From Ficedula albicollis (lineage: Eukaryota > Chordata > Aves > Passeriformes > Muscicapidae): a stretch of DNA of 64,000 bases. Both the position numbers and the translations under genes were made by a program. Positions 51,274 to 64,000 of the stretch are shown one piece after another. Every line of letters starts with the position of its first letter. Within the stretch, counting starts at the first letter, position 1. Location: positions 299,459 through 363,458 of the forward strand of contig NW_004775932.1 of the NCBI RefSeq assembly GCF_000247815.1. The letters run 5' to 3'. The notes beneath the pieces were generated by a model. It saw only the letters and a program-made list of their open reading frames with translations. It searched no databases and had not been told where the DNA came from.

Positions 51274-54200
51274 GAAAGCAAGGGCAGAAAACTGTGCTAC
51301 TGAAGAGGCAGAGGCAGGGTCCAATATCCCAGGCTCTGCTGCTCGCCACACTTTACACCCTTGAGAGCTGTGTAGTCACCTTCTCTAAGAGATCTCTTTT
51401 CCTATGGAGATCCTCATATGTTACATGCTAACAGAGGTAACAGAGAAAATATTACATACCCGTTCTGATTTTTAAGTATGAATGATGAGGACAGAAGAGA
51501 GTATGCTAATTATTCTCAGGACTTCAACTCCAGATATTGTGACAGATGTCTGAATAATCACTGTTGTTAAAATTTCAACAGATTTATCTGAAAGCAGCCG
51601 TTTTTGAAAAATATGCTCTGAAATGAGAGGGAATAAAGAATGGAAGACACAAGAAGAAAACACACCAAAATGCCTAAACAGAATTTTTAAACTAGATTCT
51701 TTCTCTGTGATTCACTGAGTCATAGAAATGAAAAATTTTCACAACAGACTGTTTCTAATAGAGGCCCACAGGCACAGTGTAGACCTCCTGAGCAGATAGG
51801 AGAAAGACTTACTGCACACAACTTAGTATTGCAGGCATAAAAGATACTTAAATTCAGCTCATTTCTTTTTGGCTTAAATTTCTCATTGAATATTCTTACC
51901 AGCAAACTACACAGCAAGAATTTTGCCATCATCTTTTTTTACAAGGTGCGTGCACAGACACACAGACACGAAAACCTTGAGACTATATAATATTTTCCTT
52001 GTGTGGCATAGGAGAACTCTTCTTAAATTCCAAACACTTCAAAGGCTGAAGCAACCGTTTGTTACTCAGCTTTACTGATAAGTTAAATAAAAATGATAAT
52101 CATATCTATTAAATGCTAAAGACCTATTTGCTTCTTCCAGCTAACTGGTCTGGAAACATATCTAAATTAAAGCAGGTTAGTGCAAATGTATTCATTCAAT
52201 ACCAAGAATATGAACATCCTTGTAAATCAGAGCTGATCAGGTACCAAGCGAGCTTGAAGGTGTTTTACAGCTTTCACCATTGCTTTGCTCAAGTTAGTAT
52301 GAAAAAGATAACTCATGTCTTTGACCTTATGAAGCAGCTTTCATCTATAAATGTGAAGATTTCTAAGGAGAGAAAATAATCTTCACTAAGATGAACTGCT
52401 ACTGATAGTATAAAAACTTGATCATATGGGTATTTCCTCAAGGGTGAAATCTATTTTAAAACAGCATGCATCAAAGAAAAACACTTGTAGATCGTCTTCC
52501 CGTTTGGTATGGAATCTGGGACTTCTACAACCAAATGGAAAAAATATAGTGTGAAAAGATTTGAAGGGCTATATGTATTTAACACACTTCTCACTCATAT
52601 CTCCAAAAGCTTTTAAGAAGAGTCATATTTTTATGACATTTTAGAAGTGTATATACTGAAAAAACCCAACATATTTCATATCTGCTTTTACATTTCTAGA
52701 AAAAAACCCTACAACAATATCTCTGAAATTCCAGAAGAATTTGGTCTGAACAAGATCAACATCCTAACACTGAAAACATAACTATGCTTACAGAAAAGAA
52801 AAAAAAAAAAGAAAAAGTAACCTTACTATCTATTTTATCCTATCTTCTTTGCATCTTAGGGAAGCTCATAGTTTTTTTTTCATCCCACTCAATGACAAAA
52901 GGAGGTAGCATGTAGTGACTTAAGATGCTTAATCTAGGCTTAACAAATTCTCTTGTATTTGTAATACTGTTAATGAGTTGCTTGTCAGGTAGTGAAAAAA
53001 TACCTTTACAATTAGAGGTTTGACTTCAACTTAACTTTCTTCTGTAATGTGTTGCAGATCTGCACTGAAATAATAGGCATTTTGATGTAATAATGTAAAA
53101 TTTGGGTAACAGAAAGTTTAAGTGAAATGTAACCAGATTGTTAGAAGGAAGGTAAATACAGCCGTGGTATAACAATTCAGTTTTCAGTAGACTTACTGCT
53201 AATACTCACTTTAATGCTCCCTTTGACAAATACAGAAGTCCTGGGATGTTGTAAGGGACTGAAACTGAATAATGAGAAAATTAGCTTAAGCACAGAAAGA
53301 ATCTGGAAAGGAAAGGTAATTCTTTGTCTACATTACAAATCCAAACACGTGGAGAGAAACTTAAATACAAACAGATGTATGTCCTGGCACAACATCCAGT
53401 TAGCCATCATATTCTTCTTCAGAAAAGACTGAGGACACTTAGATTAGTGCCTTCATGTCTCAGTGTTGAAAAGAATAAATATCCCTAAATTCTTTCATTT
53501 TCTTAAATGTACTGTTTCTAGAGCTAGATGAAAGTTCCCAGTTCAGGCCTCACAAATACTTGAGTCCTGAAATCATACTTTGTTCCTTTCTTCACTTTTA
53601 TTCATCGCTTATGAACATTCGTACTTGTAATTTTTTGTTTGCACATATGTTTAGAGAACATCTGTTCCTTGTTCCCATCTGGTTGAGATTATCTATGTAT
53701 CTATGCATGAAGAAGGCAACTGCTTATCTGCTACTGTCACCTATATTTATCTAAATTTATAAGCAAGATATATACTTATAATACTGCAGGAGGAGACCCT
53801 CTGCCTTGCATTAATTGCTGAAATGCATGACTTTCATGTAGCTCATATCTTCAGCAAGTAAATATCAAGGCACTTTATAGAAGAAGGTCGGCATCATTAT
53901 CATCAACTTGGAAAGAGAAAAAAAAAGATGAAGAAAGGACATCTGACTTGACAGAGGTCACAAGATCAATGGAAAAATCTTAACATAAGAATCAGTTCTC
54001 CTGCATCCTAGCTCTCCTTTGCTGTACACCATCTTCTTATAATAAGGGTGGGAAACAATTTTTTACTAATAAATAGTTTTAAACAAGTAGAGAAAAGAAG
54101 AAGCAGGTTACTCATCAAGGGATAAATTATATGGGTGTCCTTGGCACAACAAATACTTCTATCAGCACAACCTGAGAAGATGAGTTCTTTTGTATGATGA

Positions 54201-55375
54201 TTAATAAAGATATTTGGACATCAGTCAACATACAGGACCCCGCACATGTTACATTTCTTTTTTCTATCATTGAAGATGGCATCATTTCCTACAGGATTAG
54301 TGTTTCAAAAAGACAGAATTTGGCTTCAACGATATATTTAAAACTGTGCTAGTTCTCACAGATGCCCTCTTTCATAAGTGAACTAGAATATACTAGGCAA
54401 TAACATTTATTGGCTACATGTCATATCTGTGATTACCTCTCCTGTCAGGCATAGTGTAAAAATATGTTTAGCTACAGATTTGATGCAGGCAGCCAGGCTT
54501 CTATAATGAAGGGCTTTTTTAGTTCTGAAATCCTGTTTTTCAAGCTGGTATTGTACAGCATAAGCAATTGTGGCAGAATGAAAGTTCCTGCTTTTTATCC
54601 CCGTTTCTGTTTACCTATCTGGAAAACAATCTAAATTTTCACTGCAATTCTCCTTGACATTTCCCTTATCTATTTTCCTTTCTCATTAGTCTGCCTCATG
54701 AGAAAATATGGGTGCAGAATACTAAATCAGCTTTATGGTCAACACATCTGGTGCACATTGACAGATTGTCCCGACACTAAAGTCTTGGGTTTGAGGATTT
54801 TTTTTACCATAAGAACATGTACCTCTTGAGCTGGAATATGTTCAAGCAAAACCCTTGCAAATAAAAGACTGTTATTCACCTAAAGGGAGCAGGTTGAGTA
54901 ATTATAAGGAAGCCATGCAAACATACAAATGAGAGGAGAAAGATGTGTTTTCTGTCCTTTATCTGAAGAATTTGTTTGACTGGTTCAATTGCTTTGTCTC
55001 TTTGATTACATATATGAAGAAATTTCCATTAAGTTCTTCAGGAGAAGACTAGGAAAAACTGGTTTACGTCCAAGAACTTGCAGTTTGATTTTTTTCATCT
55101 TGACAAGGGAGAATACAGTATTGCCAGGGGTCAGGACCAATCATCAAGATACATGATTTCAGTTCCTAAGGACTGATTGCCTTGATCATTGTGTTCTGTA
55201 GAACAGATTCTGATCTCAGCTTCAAGTCACAGGCATTTTCATGATATGGAAAACCAAAATATTAAATTGAATGTATTTACGCAATATCCTTCACTAAGAG
55301 TCTTCGTGACCCACTGGTGCGGCAGAGATATTTAGCTCCTCATTTGTCATCTGGAGAACAGAAACCAAACTACTT
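51274..55375. other. Unique AT-rich sequence, no gene seen
   Basis: No coding pattern or repeat family is recognised. An A-rich run lies at about 52796-52817. Confidence 0.6.
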
Positions 55376-55479
55376 GTCTGTAGCTGCACAGAAAGTAAGA
55401 AGTAAAGGAAAGGGCAGGCCTTTCTGTGTCTGTAGCTGCACAGAAAGTAAGAAGTAAATGAAAGGGCAGGCCTTTCCCA
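55376..55479. repeat. Two-copy tandem duplication, 52-bp unit
   Basis: The unit starting gtctgtagctgcacag at 55376 repeats at 55428, with one internal substitution (aaagg versus aaatg) and divergent ends. Confidence 0.94.
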
Positions 55480-56021
55480 CAGGCCTTTCTGACTGGAAAT
55501 ACTTGGCCAAGCCTTGGCTTTGACAAGAGCATAATTTCTATTCAAACAAAAGATTCAACAAAAATTGAATCCCCAAAACTCCACTGCTGGCAGTTTTCTG
55601 CGAGTGCAGTGTGATGTGTTAGAGCACTTTTCAAAGTTCCCGCTAGCCACCAGCAAAAGGTATTTTTGCAAAAAAGATGCATTATAGGCCCTTAATCCAA
55701 AATTAATTTTAAAAGTTTTCACCATTCATCGGTAAATAGGATGTAATGGGAGAATCCAGACAGCAACAATAAAATCGTTGAAAAAATAAGAGAAGGGAAA
55801 AGAAGGCAGAGCAATTTAGTGTTTCTAACACTCCATAATGTTTTTCTTTAGCACTTATGAGTCTAAAGATTTAGTTAACTCTCTCCAAGAACTTACAAAT
55901 ACAAACGTGGCATGAGATATGAGTAATTGAATATGGGTATCTTAACTAGATCATGCTCTTCTCTCATTTGTAAAGGTCCAATGCAATTATTAGAACTCTA
56001 TGAGAAGTCCACATTGAAGCA

Positions 56022-56660
56022 CAATATGGCTGAGGTTGGAAGAGAACTCTTGAGGTCACCTTGTCCAACACCTGCCTTAAGCAAGATCACCTAGAATTTG
56101 GTGGCTCAGGACCAAGTCCAGGTGGCTTTTTGAATAGGAGATGGATATACCCTCACAGTAAAAATGTGTGTCTTCCATGTTCAGAGGGAACTGCCTGTGT
56201 TTTAGTGTGTGTCCTTCACCTCTGGTCCTGTCACTGGTACCACTGGCAAGAGCTGGACTCCATCTCTTGTGCACCATCCCCTTCAGGCATTTATACACAT
56301 TAATGAGACTTCTCTAGGCTGCACAGGCCCATTTTTCTCAGTCTTTCCTCACAAGAAGGGTGGTCTAGATGCTTGAACATCTTTGTGACCCTTTGCTGGA
56401 CTTCAGTGCATACAGCTCTCTTTTGTACTGGGGAGTCCAAACTGGACACAGTTTTCCAGAAAGTGGCCTTACCAGGGCTGAATGAAGGGAAAGAATCATC
56501 TCTGCCAATCTGCTGGCAACACTCCAACACTCCTAATGAAGCCCCAGACACCATCTCCCTTGTTTTTTGCAGTGCAACTTTCCAGACACCATCTCCCTTG
56601 TTTTTTGCAATGCAACTTTGCTGATTCGTGTTTATTTTGGTGTCTTCTGGGACCCCCAAC
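56022..56660 (-). mobile_element. CR1-type LINE fragment with the end of the reverse-transcriptase frame
   Basis: On + it opens with ggctgaggttggaagag and runs through the familiar order of an inverted avian CR1 3' end. Minus-strand translation gives EERLRKMGLCSLEK at about 56303-56344 and, in another frame after a shift near 56300, SDRTRGEGHTLKHRQF at about 56189-56236. Both are words I associate with the C-terminus of CR1 ORF2. The frameshift and stops make it non-functional. It lacks the 5' bulk of the element and has lost the usual ATTCTATGA end. The outer boundaries are approximate. Confidence 0.9.
56544..56619. repeat. 38-bp tandem duplication inside the CR1 fragment
   Basis: The unit starting ccagacaccatctccc at 56544 repeats at 56582, with one substitution (ttgcagtg versus ttgcaatg). 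It lies near the upstream edge of the minus-strand CR1. Confidence 0.94.
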
Positions 56661-58809
56661 AGTAAATCTAGGATTCAAATCTAATCTTAGTAGAAAATCT
56701 ACACTCTAATATAATCAACACTTCAGAAACTAATATTGACCTAATTTGCCTGACACTATCCAAAATTTAGATAGCCATTTATTTTAATAAGTTCAAAGAC
56801 TCTAGAAAGATATTATGCTATGTATTCTTGGTTCCACAAAAATATGTTTGTTCCACAAAAATTATGTTTAATTTGACAGGACACAGATGAAATAGTTTAA
56901 TTTCAGCATGATTGTGCACAGTTTTGTCATCCTCAGTCATTGTCTGCAACTCTCTAAAAAGAGTTTGTTGATTTGCCCAAGCAGTGGACAAAAGTTTCTG
57001 ATCCAAAAACTTGCCTTTCATGACTTTAATCTGGCTGTGAAATTCCAATGTCAACACATCTCCTTTGCCAGCCACAAAGTGAAGCCCTCAGTCCCTTCAC
57101 CTCTTGTCCCCATGGTGCTATTGATACCATTTCACAGCCTTACTTCACTTCCAAATCTGACACGAAACACTAGGAAGCACTCAAAGAGTTCAGAAGCCAA
57201 GCTGTAGTTATTTGTCATCCTAGCAGGCTCTTTCTCACTTTAAAATCAGTCTTTGGTTGAATGTAACTTGTGCAAGCAGTAATCACAGCCTTCTTTCAGC
57301 GTTTAGTGCTCGTTGTCAATGCACTGTGGAACCAGATTGAGAAACAGAAGAATGCCAGTGAAATATGTTAGAAGAATATAAAACAGAAGTGGTGAAGAAA
57401 ATACGCATCTTATTATTAAATAAATTCTTTTAAACTGAAATCAAACATATCCAAAAACCACCTGTCATTTTAATTTCCTACAAAGATTACTCCAAACTTC
57501 ACAGGCTGTTTTTTTAAACAAACAAATACAAAGAAATCTACAGTTACATTATTATTTGAATGTGATAGATCTACTGGAGTTGATAAGAGCGTCATCATTC
57601 TCGTAATTCATACATCACCCTGATTAGCACTGGAAGGGAGCTTGGGTGACTTTCAGATATTCTGTGTGTCTTCTTCAACACTGATGGTATTACGTAATGC
57701 TAGCAACTTGGAGGAGATGCTCAGCACTTTGCAGGCTTTGAGACTTCACAGACACTGATAAACCAATGTCTAAAAAAGTGTGATTTGTATAGGTGTGGCT
57801 GTTCTCAGAACACATCCGAGCTGTGTAGAAGCTCACCATTCAGAGTCAATGCAGTTGTTCAGATTATGGAAATGGCACTGGGTTTAACATACAAGTGGGC
57901 GTGTTCCAGCAGCACCACAGGGGAGCAGAGAAGAATAAGGAGAGGATGAGGTTAAGGAAGACGAGGAGAAAGGAGAAGAAAGACAAAGGAAAGAGAGAAA
58001 GAATATTCTCATAGGCTCAAATAGAAAATATGCAAAAGATGCAAAGAAGAAGTTAAAGAGAAAAATATACAGTTGTATAATGACAGCATTGTAAGACCAT
58101 GAATATATACCGACAACAACACTGCAAGCTAACATGCTTCTTTAAGTCAAATCTTGCAAATCATACTCAGGCAAAAATGTATATTACCTTAAATACTGAG
58201 TAGGATTTTCAGATTTCACCACTTTCTAGCAGAATTTATAGTTATTATTATCTTCTGATTTTCATTGACACTGATATTCCATATGAAATCCTAGTTTCAT
58301 TTAAATTAATTTCAAAACTCTCTTTTACTCTAATGGACTCAGCATTTCTGCATCATTAGGTGCTACTACATATATTAAGTAGCTTACAGAATTATAACTT
58401 ATTACACTGGAGACATATTTTCAGTAATCACAGTGAAAGAGCACAGGGTCAAGGAAAACACAGGACTTTTTTATCTTCAATAAGCACCCTAGTTAGCAAA
58501 ACTATACCATATTTTCATGCACACTTTTGAGATGGTGCAGGTTCTGCTGCCCAAAAGAAGTCAACCTAACCACTTCCAGTCGACAGTTTCTAATGTGAAT
58601 TTGTTCTCTGAATCAACTTGCTGAATAAACTCATGATGAAGAGAAGGGGAGAGATGAGAGGGAGGGAGAAACAGAGTCAGGAATTAATTTCTGCTACTGT
58701 GCTGAGGAATAGGTCTCTTCAAGCCTCCATGATGTTCAGGCCCCCACTGTGTAGGCAGACACAAGTTTGTTCAGCCCTAGCAACTCAAAGTCTCTGACTG
58801 TAGATATAT
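56661..58809. other. Unique AT-rich sequence, no gene seen
   Basis: It contains a purine-rich (GA) tract at about 57919-58003 and another at about 58639-58678. No gene or family is recognised. Confidence 0.6.
57919..58003. repeat. Purine-rich (GA) tract
   Basis: About 85 bp almost entirely of A and G. Such tracts can adopt triplex (H-DNA) forms, but no mirror symmetry was established. Confidence 0.75.
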
Positions 58810-58952
58810 ATGAAGCAGAAGCATGTAGCTATATCCAGCTTGAAAGCACCAAATGTACATCTAAATATAAAATATATTAGATGAAGCAGAAGCATGTAGC
58901 TATATCCAGCTTTGAAAGCACCAAATATACATCTAAATATAAAATATATTAA
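58810..58952. repeat. Two-copy tandem duplication, 71-bp unit
   Basis: The unit starting atgaagcagaagcatg at 58810 repeats at 58881. The copies differ by one inserted T (gcttg versus gctttg) and one substitution (aatgta versus aatata). Confidence 0.95.
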
Positions 58953-61900
58953 CTCCTAATCCACTTGTAGCACAGACAGAGCATGCTTATGTCTGCCTGC
59001 AAAAGGCAATGCAAATGTAGTCCTCTCTCTTTCTTCTGTCACTCATCACTGATCTGGTTTATTTGCACTGGTAGATCTTCTCAGAGCAACATTCTCTTAC
59101 TCCAGATCGTGTTTGAACCCCTCAGTCCAGCACAGCACCAGCAAGAGTTCTCCACTGTTTGCTCTTCTGGAAGAAGTTTTATTCTGATGTGTTTGAATAA
59201 GCCTGCACTGCAAAGCTGCAGGGATCAGATAGTTCCTCTCCATCACCAGACTTAATTCCCAGTTTCCAGGGAGTGGCAGTTGAGGGTGAAAGCCACAGCA
59301 GGTGGGAAGAAGGAGTGCTGCTAATTATGAAACATGTGGGAGGCACAGATTTTCTTGCTCTCAGTACTACACAACGCCATATTTTCTATGAAGCAGATCC
59401 AAAGAGCAAAGTACAGCGATGTCTCTGGTGACTCCAATGGAGACAGGAAATCTCCAAGAACATTTCAATAGAGCTCCATTGATTTCAATAGGCTACAGAA
59501 AAAACTGCAGAAATTCGCCCACTGAGAAACTAATAATGGATAAGGCTCCTTTTTACTCGTCTTCCTATTCTACCTGCTCTTAAGTAACCTAAATATAGAT
59601 AAAGAGATATGCGTAAAAGTGAGAGAGAAAAAAGTGGGATTTGGAAGAGAAAAAAAAACGGGGGAGTTGGAGGAAAGGAAGGAGCTAGCAAATGGAAATC
59701 GGCTAGTCCTGATTATCTCATAGTTCTAATGATCTGAGAAGAGGGGCTGAAAAGAACAAGAAAGAGAATAAGGAGCTTAGAGTAATGAATGAATTCATTG
59801 TTTAGATTGTCTTCTATTCTTCAGCACAGAAAAAGGAATCGAGATTGAAAACAAAAATGAAAGTTACTAGAATAATTAAGTCATAATTATGAAGTTGTAC
59901 TGATTTGGCTTTGTTCTAATTATGAGAAAAGAAGCCAAATGGATCGTACTTCATAAAGTCATATTATTTCAAAACCAGTGAAGTTATTCCTTTTTCAAAG
60001 TAAAAGCTTTTGAAGTGTGCAATTAAATACCTTTTGAAACATAAAAGAGTATTTGTACTCAAACTGAAGAAATCAGAAAAAAAAACAAAACCCAAAACTT
60101 TTATATCATGCTAAGAAATTATGAAAGTCTACTCAGTTTGGACTGCTCTGTGCAAAGCATTGCACGGTAAGGGACACATCTCTTTCCTCTCATAGCCCCT
60201 ACAAGAAAGTATCCTGCTAAATGTGTTTCTGGTGCAAAATTAGAAACATGGCATGCAGCTGAATTTCCCAAAGCTAAAAAACACTTATTTTGAAGGGTTG
60301 ACATTTCCAGTGTTTGACCATGGAAAGCCTCTGCTGTGCAGCTCCTCCAGTGTAACACGTGAGAAGTGTGCGGCTCCAGCCCACCTCAGCACAATCACAC
60401 AGCAGTAGATATGTTTAGCTGCTTCCTGCTGAAGGAACAGTGGGGCAAAACAGTGAGGGCCCCAGCTGACTTGGAAATACCAGACTGGTTCTCTTCACAA
60501 GTTCCCTGCTGGGGGCAAAGCTGTCAGGGACTACGGGTGGAGATCCATGCAGGCTCTGATCCTGAGAGGAAAACCTCTCATGTGCAGCTGTGGACAGTTT
60601 TAAACCTGCTAGTGAATCTAAGGGAGATTCGGTGGGCCTTGCAGTGATTTGACAGTATGTACAATATGCATAATGTATGTGACTAGCACAGAGACAGGGA
60701 GGATGCAGTAATAAAATGAGTGCTGCAGTGGAAAATATATGCATCAGTTTGACTTGTCTAAATTAAGAACACTGGCCACTGCTGAACGCACAATATACTG
60801 AGCTCCCTCAGCAGCAACTCAGAGGTGCGTGATCTAGGCAACAGCTAGTGCTGCTGATTCTCTGAAATACAAGGTGAACAAACTTGTGAGGATAAAAATA
60901 CTGTGGCCAGCCTGGCTAGCACAACCCAGTGAGAACAGCGATATTATCAAATGATGTTGATGTCTGCTAATGCAGTGATCAGCCCCACAAAAATCTTATT
61001 CTTGGTGTCTGGAAGACATAGGATTTTGCTTATTACATCTGGTCACATTACTTCTTTTAATATCTTATTATTTTTACTGTTGTTTTGGCTATGTTACTTA
61101 TGGTGGTACATAGTTTAATTTATTATTATTGCTAGTACTGTTATTATAATTATCACTAGGATCATCATATACCTCTATAGTTCGTGCAAATACTGAAGTT
61201 GGTAAAATGTCTACTTTCAGAAACACTTTTAGAAAAAGTTGTTCTGCTGAATCATTGGTACATTTTGGCTTTTTAGTCTTTTTTATATGTAACTTACAAT
61301 ATGGAAATTTTTTACTCACAGTAATCCTGATTGTTGGATATTTCATATCATCAACAGACTACTCACTTGCCTAGGCTGTATTTTGCAGCACTGTGTCAAG
61401 TTTGACTTGATGTGAGGATTTCAAGGAAATGGGAAGACTTGAAAGAGCTAACGACACCAGCTGAACAGTATATGATACAGTGGGCCAAGATTTCACATGA
61501 TGTAAATAGTCATAGTTTTGCCAAAACTAGCAGACATGTCCTGGAAGGTAACAGAATATCTTATTAGACAGAAAGAGTATTTAAGGGGAACTTGAATTTT
61601 CCAAATAATCTATCCTAGCTAACTTGTTTTGGGATTTGAGATCTGATCAATTCAGAAGCAGAAAAAAAAGAAAAGAGGAAGAAAGAAAAAAAAAGAAAGA
61701 AAAAACCTAACCCAAAATAGATGCTGTATCATGGGAGTTTATGATCATTAGTAGATTTAGCACATATTAAAAGTTGTTTCATAATGCAGTCATTTTTGCT
61801 TCAGCTACTCCTCTGCACTCTTAAATTATTAAAGTTTAATGCACAGAATTCCTCAGGGATTTTCACATTTATTAACAAAGCATTTTATGTGGTAATAGAA

Positions 61901-62979
61901 AATCCCAAAATTAGGAGAAATCATTTACAAGCAGACAACAGCTGTTACATTAAAACAGCATTAAAACTTTAATTGGCACTCCCTAACAGATCATTGGGTA
62001 TTTCAGTCATCTTCTTAAGGATCTTATAATATTCAGAAAAGATATTCAGAAAGAGAACAATTTGTAAGGACAGGGCTGCACATTAGCAAAGATTGAGTGT
62101 GTATGCAGATGCAAATATATATCTGTTCAAAATAAATGGTGCCCGGAGATGTCACTTTGTGTGAGTCAGGAACCTGAATTTTGCCACTTACCCGAGATAT
62201 CATACAAACCATTTCTCTCATTTGCTTCCCTATCCACTTCTTGCCAGTGCATCTTAAAAATTCTTCAGAACTAGAGTTAATTGTCATTATTCCTACCATT
62301 AGACACAACCTTCCATTACCTTGATAATGACATTGATGAAAATAGTGGGTATGATTTGTTAACACCCAGGAATGCAAGAAGATGATTCCTTGAGTGCTGT
62401 GCAAGAGAGAAAGATGATTTCTGCTGAATATCTAGCAATTGGAGTCTGTGCCAAAACAAATAAATCAGTCTTGACAATGCATCCAAACTATTCTATTGTA
62501 AAAACAAATATTTGAACAATTAGGTTAGTGGCTGAGAGACAGAACTTCATTGATAAGATTCTTAGTCTGGCTCAATGGCACATCTGGAAAAAAAGAAAAC
62601 GAACAGGTTAATTGGTAAATTATCTCTGTACTTTAACATCCCTTTATCTAAGACTTCTACTGGAAAACAGTACTGGAATGAAACTGAAAACTCTCGTTGT
62701 GCTTCTCCTCAGGAATTTTTTTGCATGTGCAAACATCATTACAAAGTTTTCTGTTTCCTTCATTCCCAAGCACCCTAAATAAAACAGTAAATGAGAATTC
62801 CAAAGATGATTAAAAGCAATATTTTTTAAAAAATGCCTTGGGATGGGTTTTTATCTCATAAGCAGCTGCTAAAGTGTTTTGTTGATCTTGGGTCTTAGAG
62901 GAAGGTTTTCTCCAATGGTAGGAAATATATAATGATTTCACAACTTAGCCGCACAAACAGCAAAATATATCAAATGCTT
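58953..62979. other. Unique AT-rich sequence, no gene seen
   Basis: Short open frames only. The largest is 123 codons on minus at 62033-62404, without a recognisable domain. An A-rich purine stretch lies at about 61660-61706. Confidence 0.6.
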
Positions 62980-63012
62980 TCTTCACAGCATCTTCACAGT
63001 ATCTTCACAGAA
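62980..63012. repeat. Three-copy 11-bp tandem repeat
   Basis: tcttcacag plus two variable bases occurs three times in a row, starting at 62980, 62991 and 63002. Confidence 0.9.
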
Positions 63013-63042
63013 GATACTTCCTAATGTTCCCAAAAGTTTGAC

Positions 63043-63082
63043 TTTGAATGTTATGTGGCAAATTTGAATACTATGTGGCAAA
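63043..63082. repeat. Two-copy 20-bp tandem repeat
   Basis: tttgaatgttatgtggcaaa at 63043 is followed by the same word with two changes at 63063. Confidence 0.9.
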
Positions 63083-64000
63083 CAGAAGGCTAGACAATAA
63101 TTATTAGTGGAGTAGCAACTCAACTATTTTAAGCTGTGTCAATTAACTTCAAATTTAAGCATGAAGAAAAGGCAACAATTCAATTGTGATTTCAAATTGC
63201 TGATTCTTACTTAAGAATTAAAAGGTAACAAAGAGGAAGCAGAGGTAAGAAAAACATATTTGTAAAGACTTGTCCTTACCTTGCTTTCCTGGGCAATAAT
63301 TCTCTTATTAACTTGCATGGTGTTATTTCATTATTCTATGTTTTTTCTGGTGAGAGCTAGTTTCCAGCTTCTGGCCAAAGAAGATACCCTGTTTCTCTTG
63401 CAAAGTAAAAATGCTGAAGGACTGAATGTGGACAAATATAGACCTAATTTAGCTCTAAGCAAGCTCTATACTGTCAAACTTTTGACTCTACAGAGAGCTT
63501 GTAACACGCTTCCATGTAACTTTTGAAAGCCTATTCTGAATAAAGGAAAATCCTTGCTAAACTCCAGTCATCCCTTTTTAACCTACACACAGTGGCATAA
63601 TGCACTCCCAGGTCAGGTTTTCCAATATCCATCAGTTCTTAAAAAATAACGCATCTGCATTATGAAAACTGCTCCTTAATAATCATCTTAAATGAGTTAA
63701 AGAATTAATGTAAACCTTGATGCAAAAGGAGATCTTTCACCCATACCCATACTGATACCTTTTTTTTCTGCATTGTTAAGGAGATGCTGCAGAGAAACTT
63801 GTATTTGGTGTTGTTCTCACAGCTACTACTCAGCTGTGCATTTCAGCTGCAAAACAGTCCATCAAGAATTGCTCAGAGGGGAAAGCTGACAAGAAAGTAA
63901 AAGGTATATAAAAACATGAGTGACAATTCTATTGGCTTAGCCTCAATCATTCTGAACATACTTTATTTTATATAAATATATGTGCGTGTGTATATATATA
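63083..64000. other. Unique AT-rich sequence ending in a TA/TG-rich stretch
   Basis: No gene seen. The last 38 bases (about 63963-64000) are alternating TA and TG, a simple repeat that runs off the window. Confidence 0.6.

Noticed and set aside
62033..62404. 123-codon minus-strand open frame
   Set aside because: No recognised family or exon signals; chance is plausible in 64 kb.

Overview
The window reads as intergenic or deep intronic DNA from a bird, most likely a songbird. The basis is two minus-strand 3' fragments of a CR1-type LINE, one with a recognisable end of the CR1 reverse-transcriptase frame, plus several lone LTRs of class II (ERVK-like) and class III (ERVL-like) type. The background is AT-rich and otherwise repeat-poor. 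I assign species and family from memory of these repeat types; no database was searched.

I find no protein-coding gene, exon, tRNA, rRNA or other RNA gene I can support. The longest open frames come from homopolymer runs that translate as poly-Pro or poly-Gly. The rest are short, lack recognisable domains, and look like chance frames or pieces of repeats.

Layout: 1-6588 is unique sequence holding a 586-base C run (384-969), a 53-bp tandem duplication (5600-5703) and an A-rich tract. A minus-strand solo LTR lies at 6589-7465 with 5-bp target-site duplications (TSDs) and a 306-bp internal duplication that doubles its TATA box. An (AC)n microsatellite is at 7709-7753 and a CR1 fragment at 9039-9575. 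From 9576 to 32138 the sequence is mostly unique, broken by local two-copy duplications, a hairpin (28041-28074) and a C70 run set between A tracts. From 32139 to 34061 there is a possible LTR remnant, a C76 run between duplicated flanks, and a solo LTR with a 6-bp TSD. A 3' LTR preceded by a polypurine tract is at 38306-38636 and an ERVL-like LTR at about 45350-46009. Two solo LTRs stand close together at 49296-49926 and 50076-50963. The second contains a C293 run and has a 192-bp duplication across its edge. Unique sequence then continues to the end, with a second CR1 fragment at about 56022-56660.

Two things stand out. First, there are four very long pure-C runs, all on the + strand, which may be artefacts or real unstable G/C tracts. 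Second, there are at least 13 two-copy local tandem duplications of 38 to 306 bp, most only a few percent diverged, both in transposons and in unique DNA. I saw no sign of an undescribed gene system.
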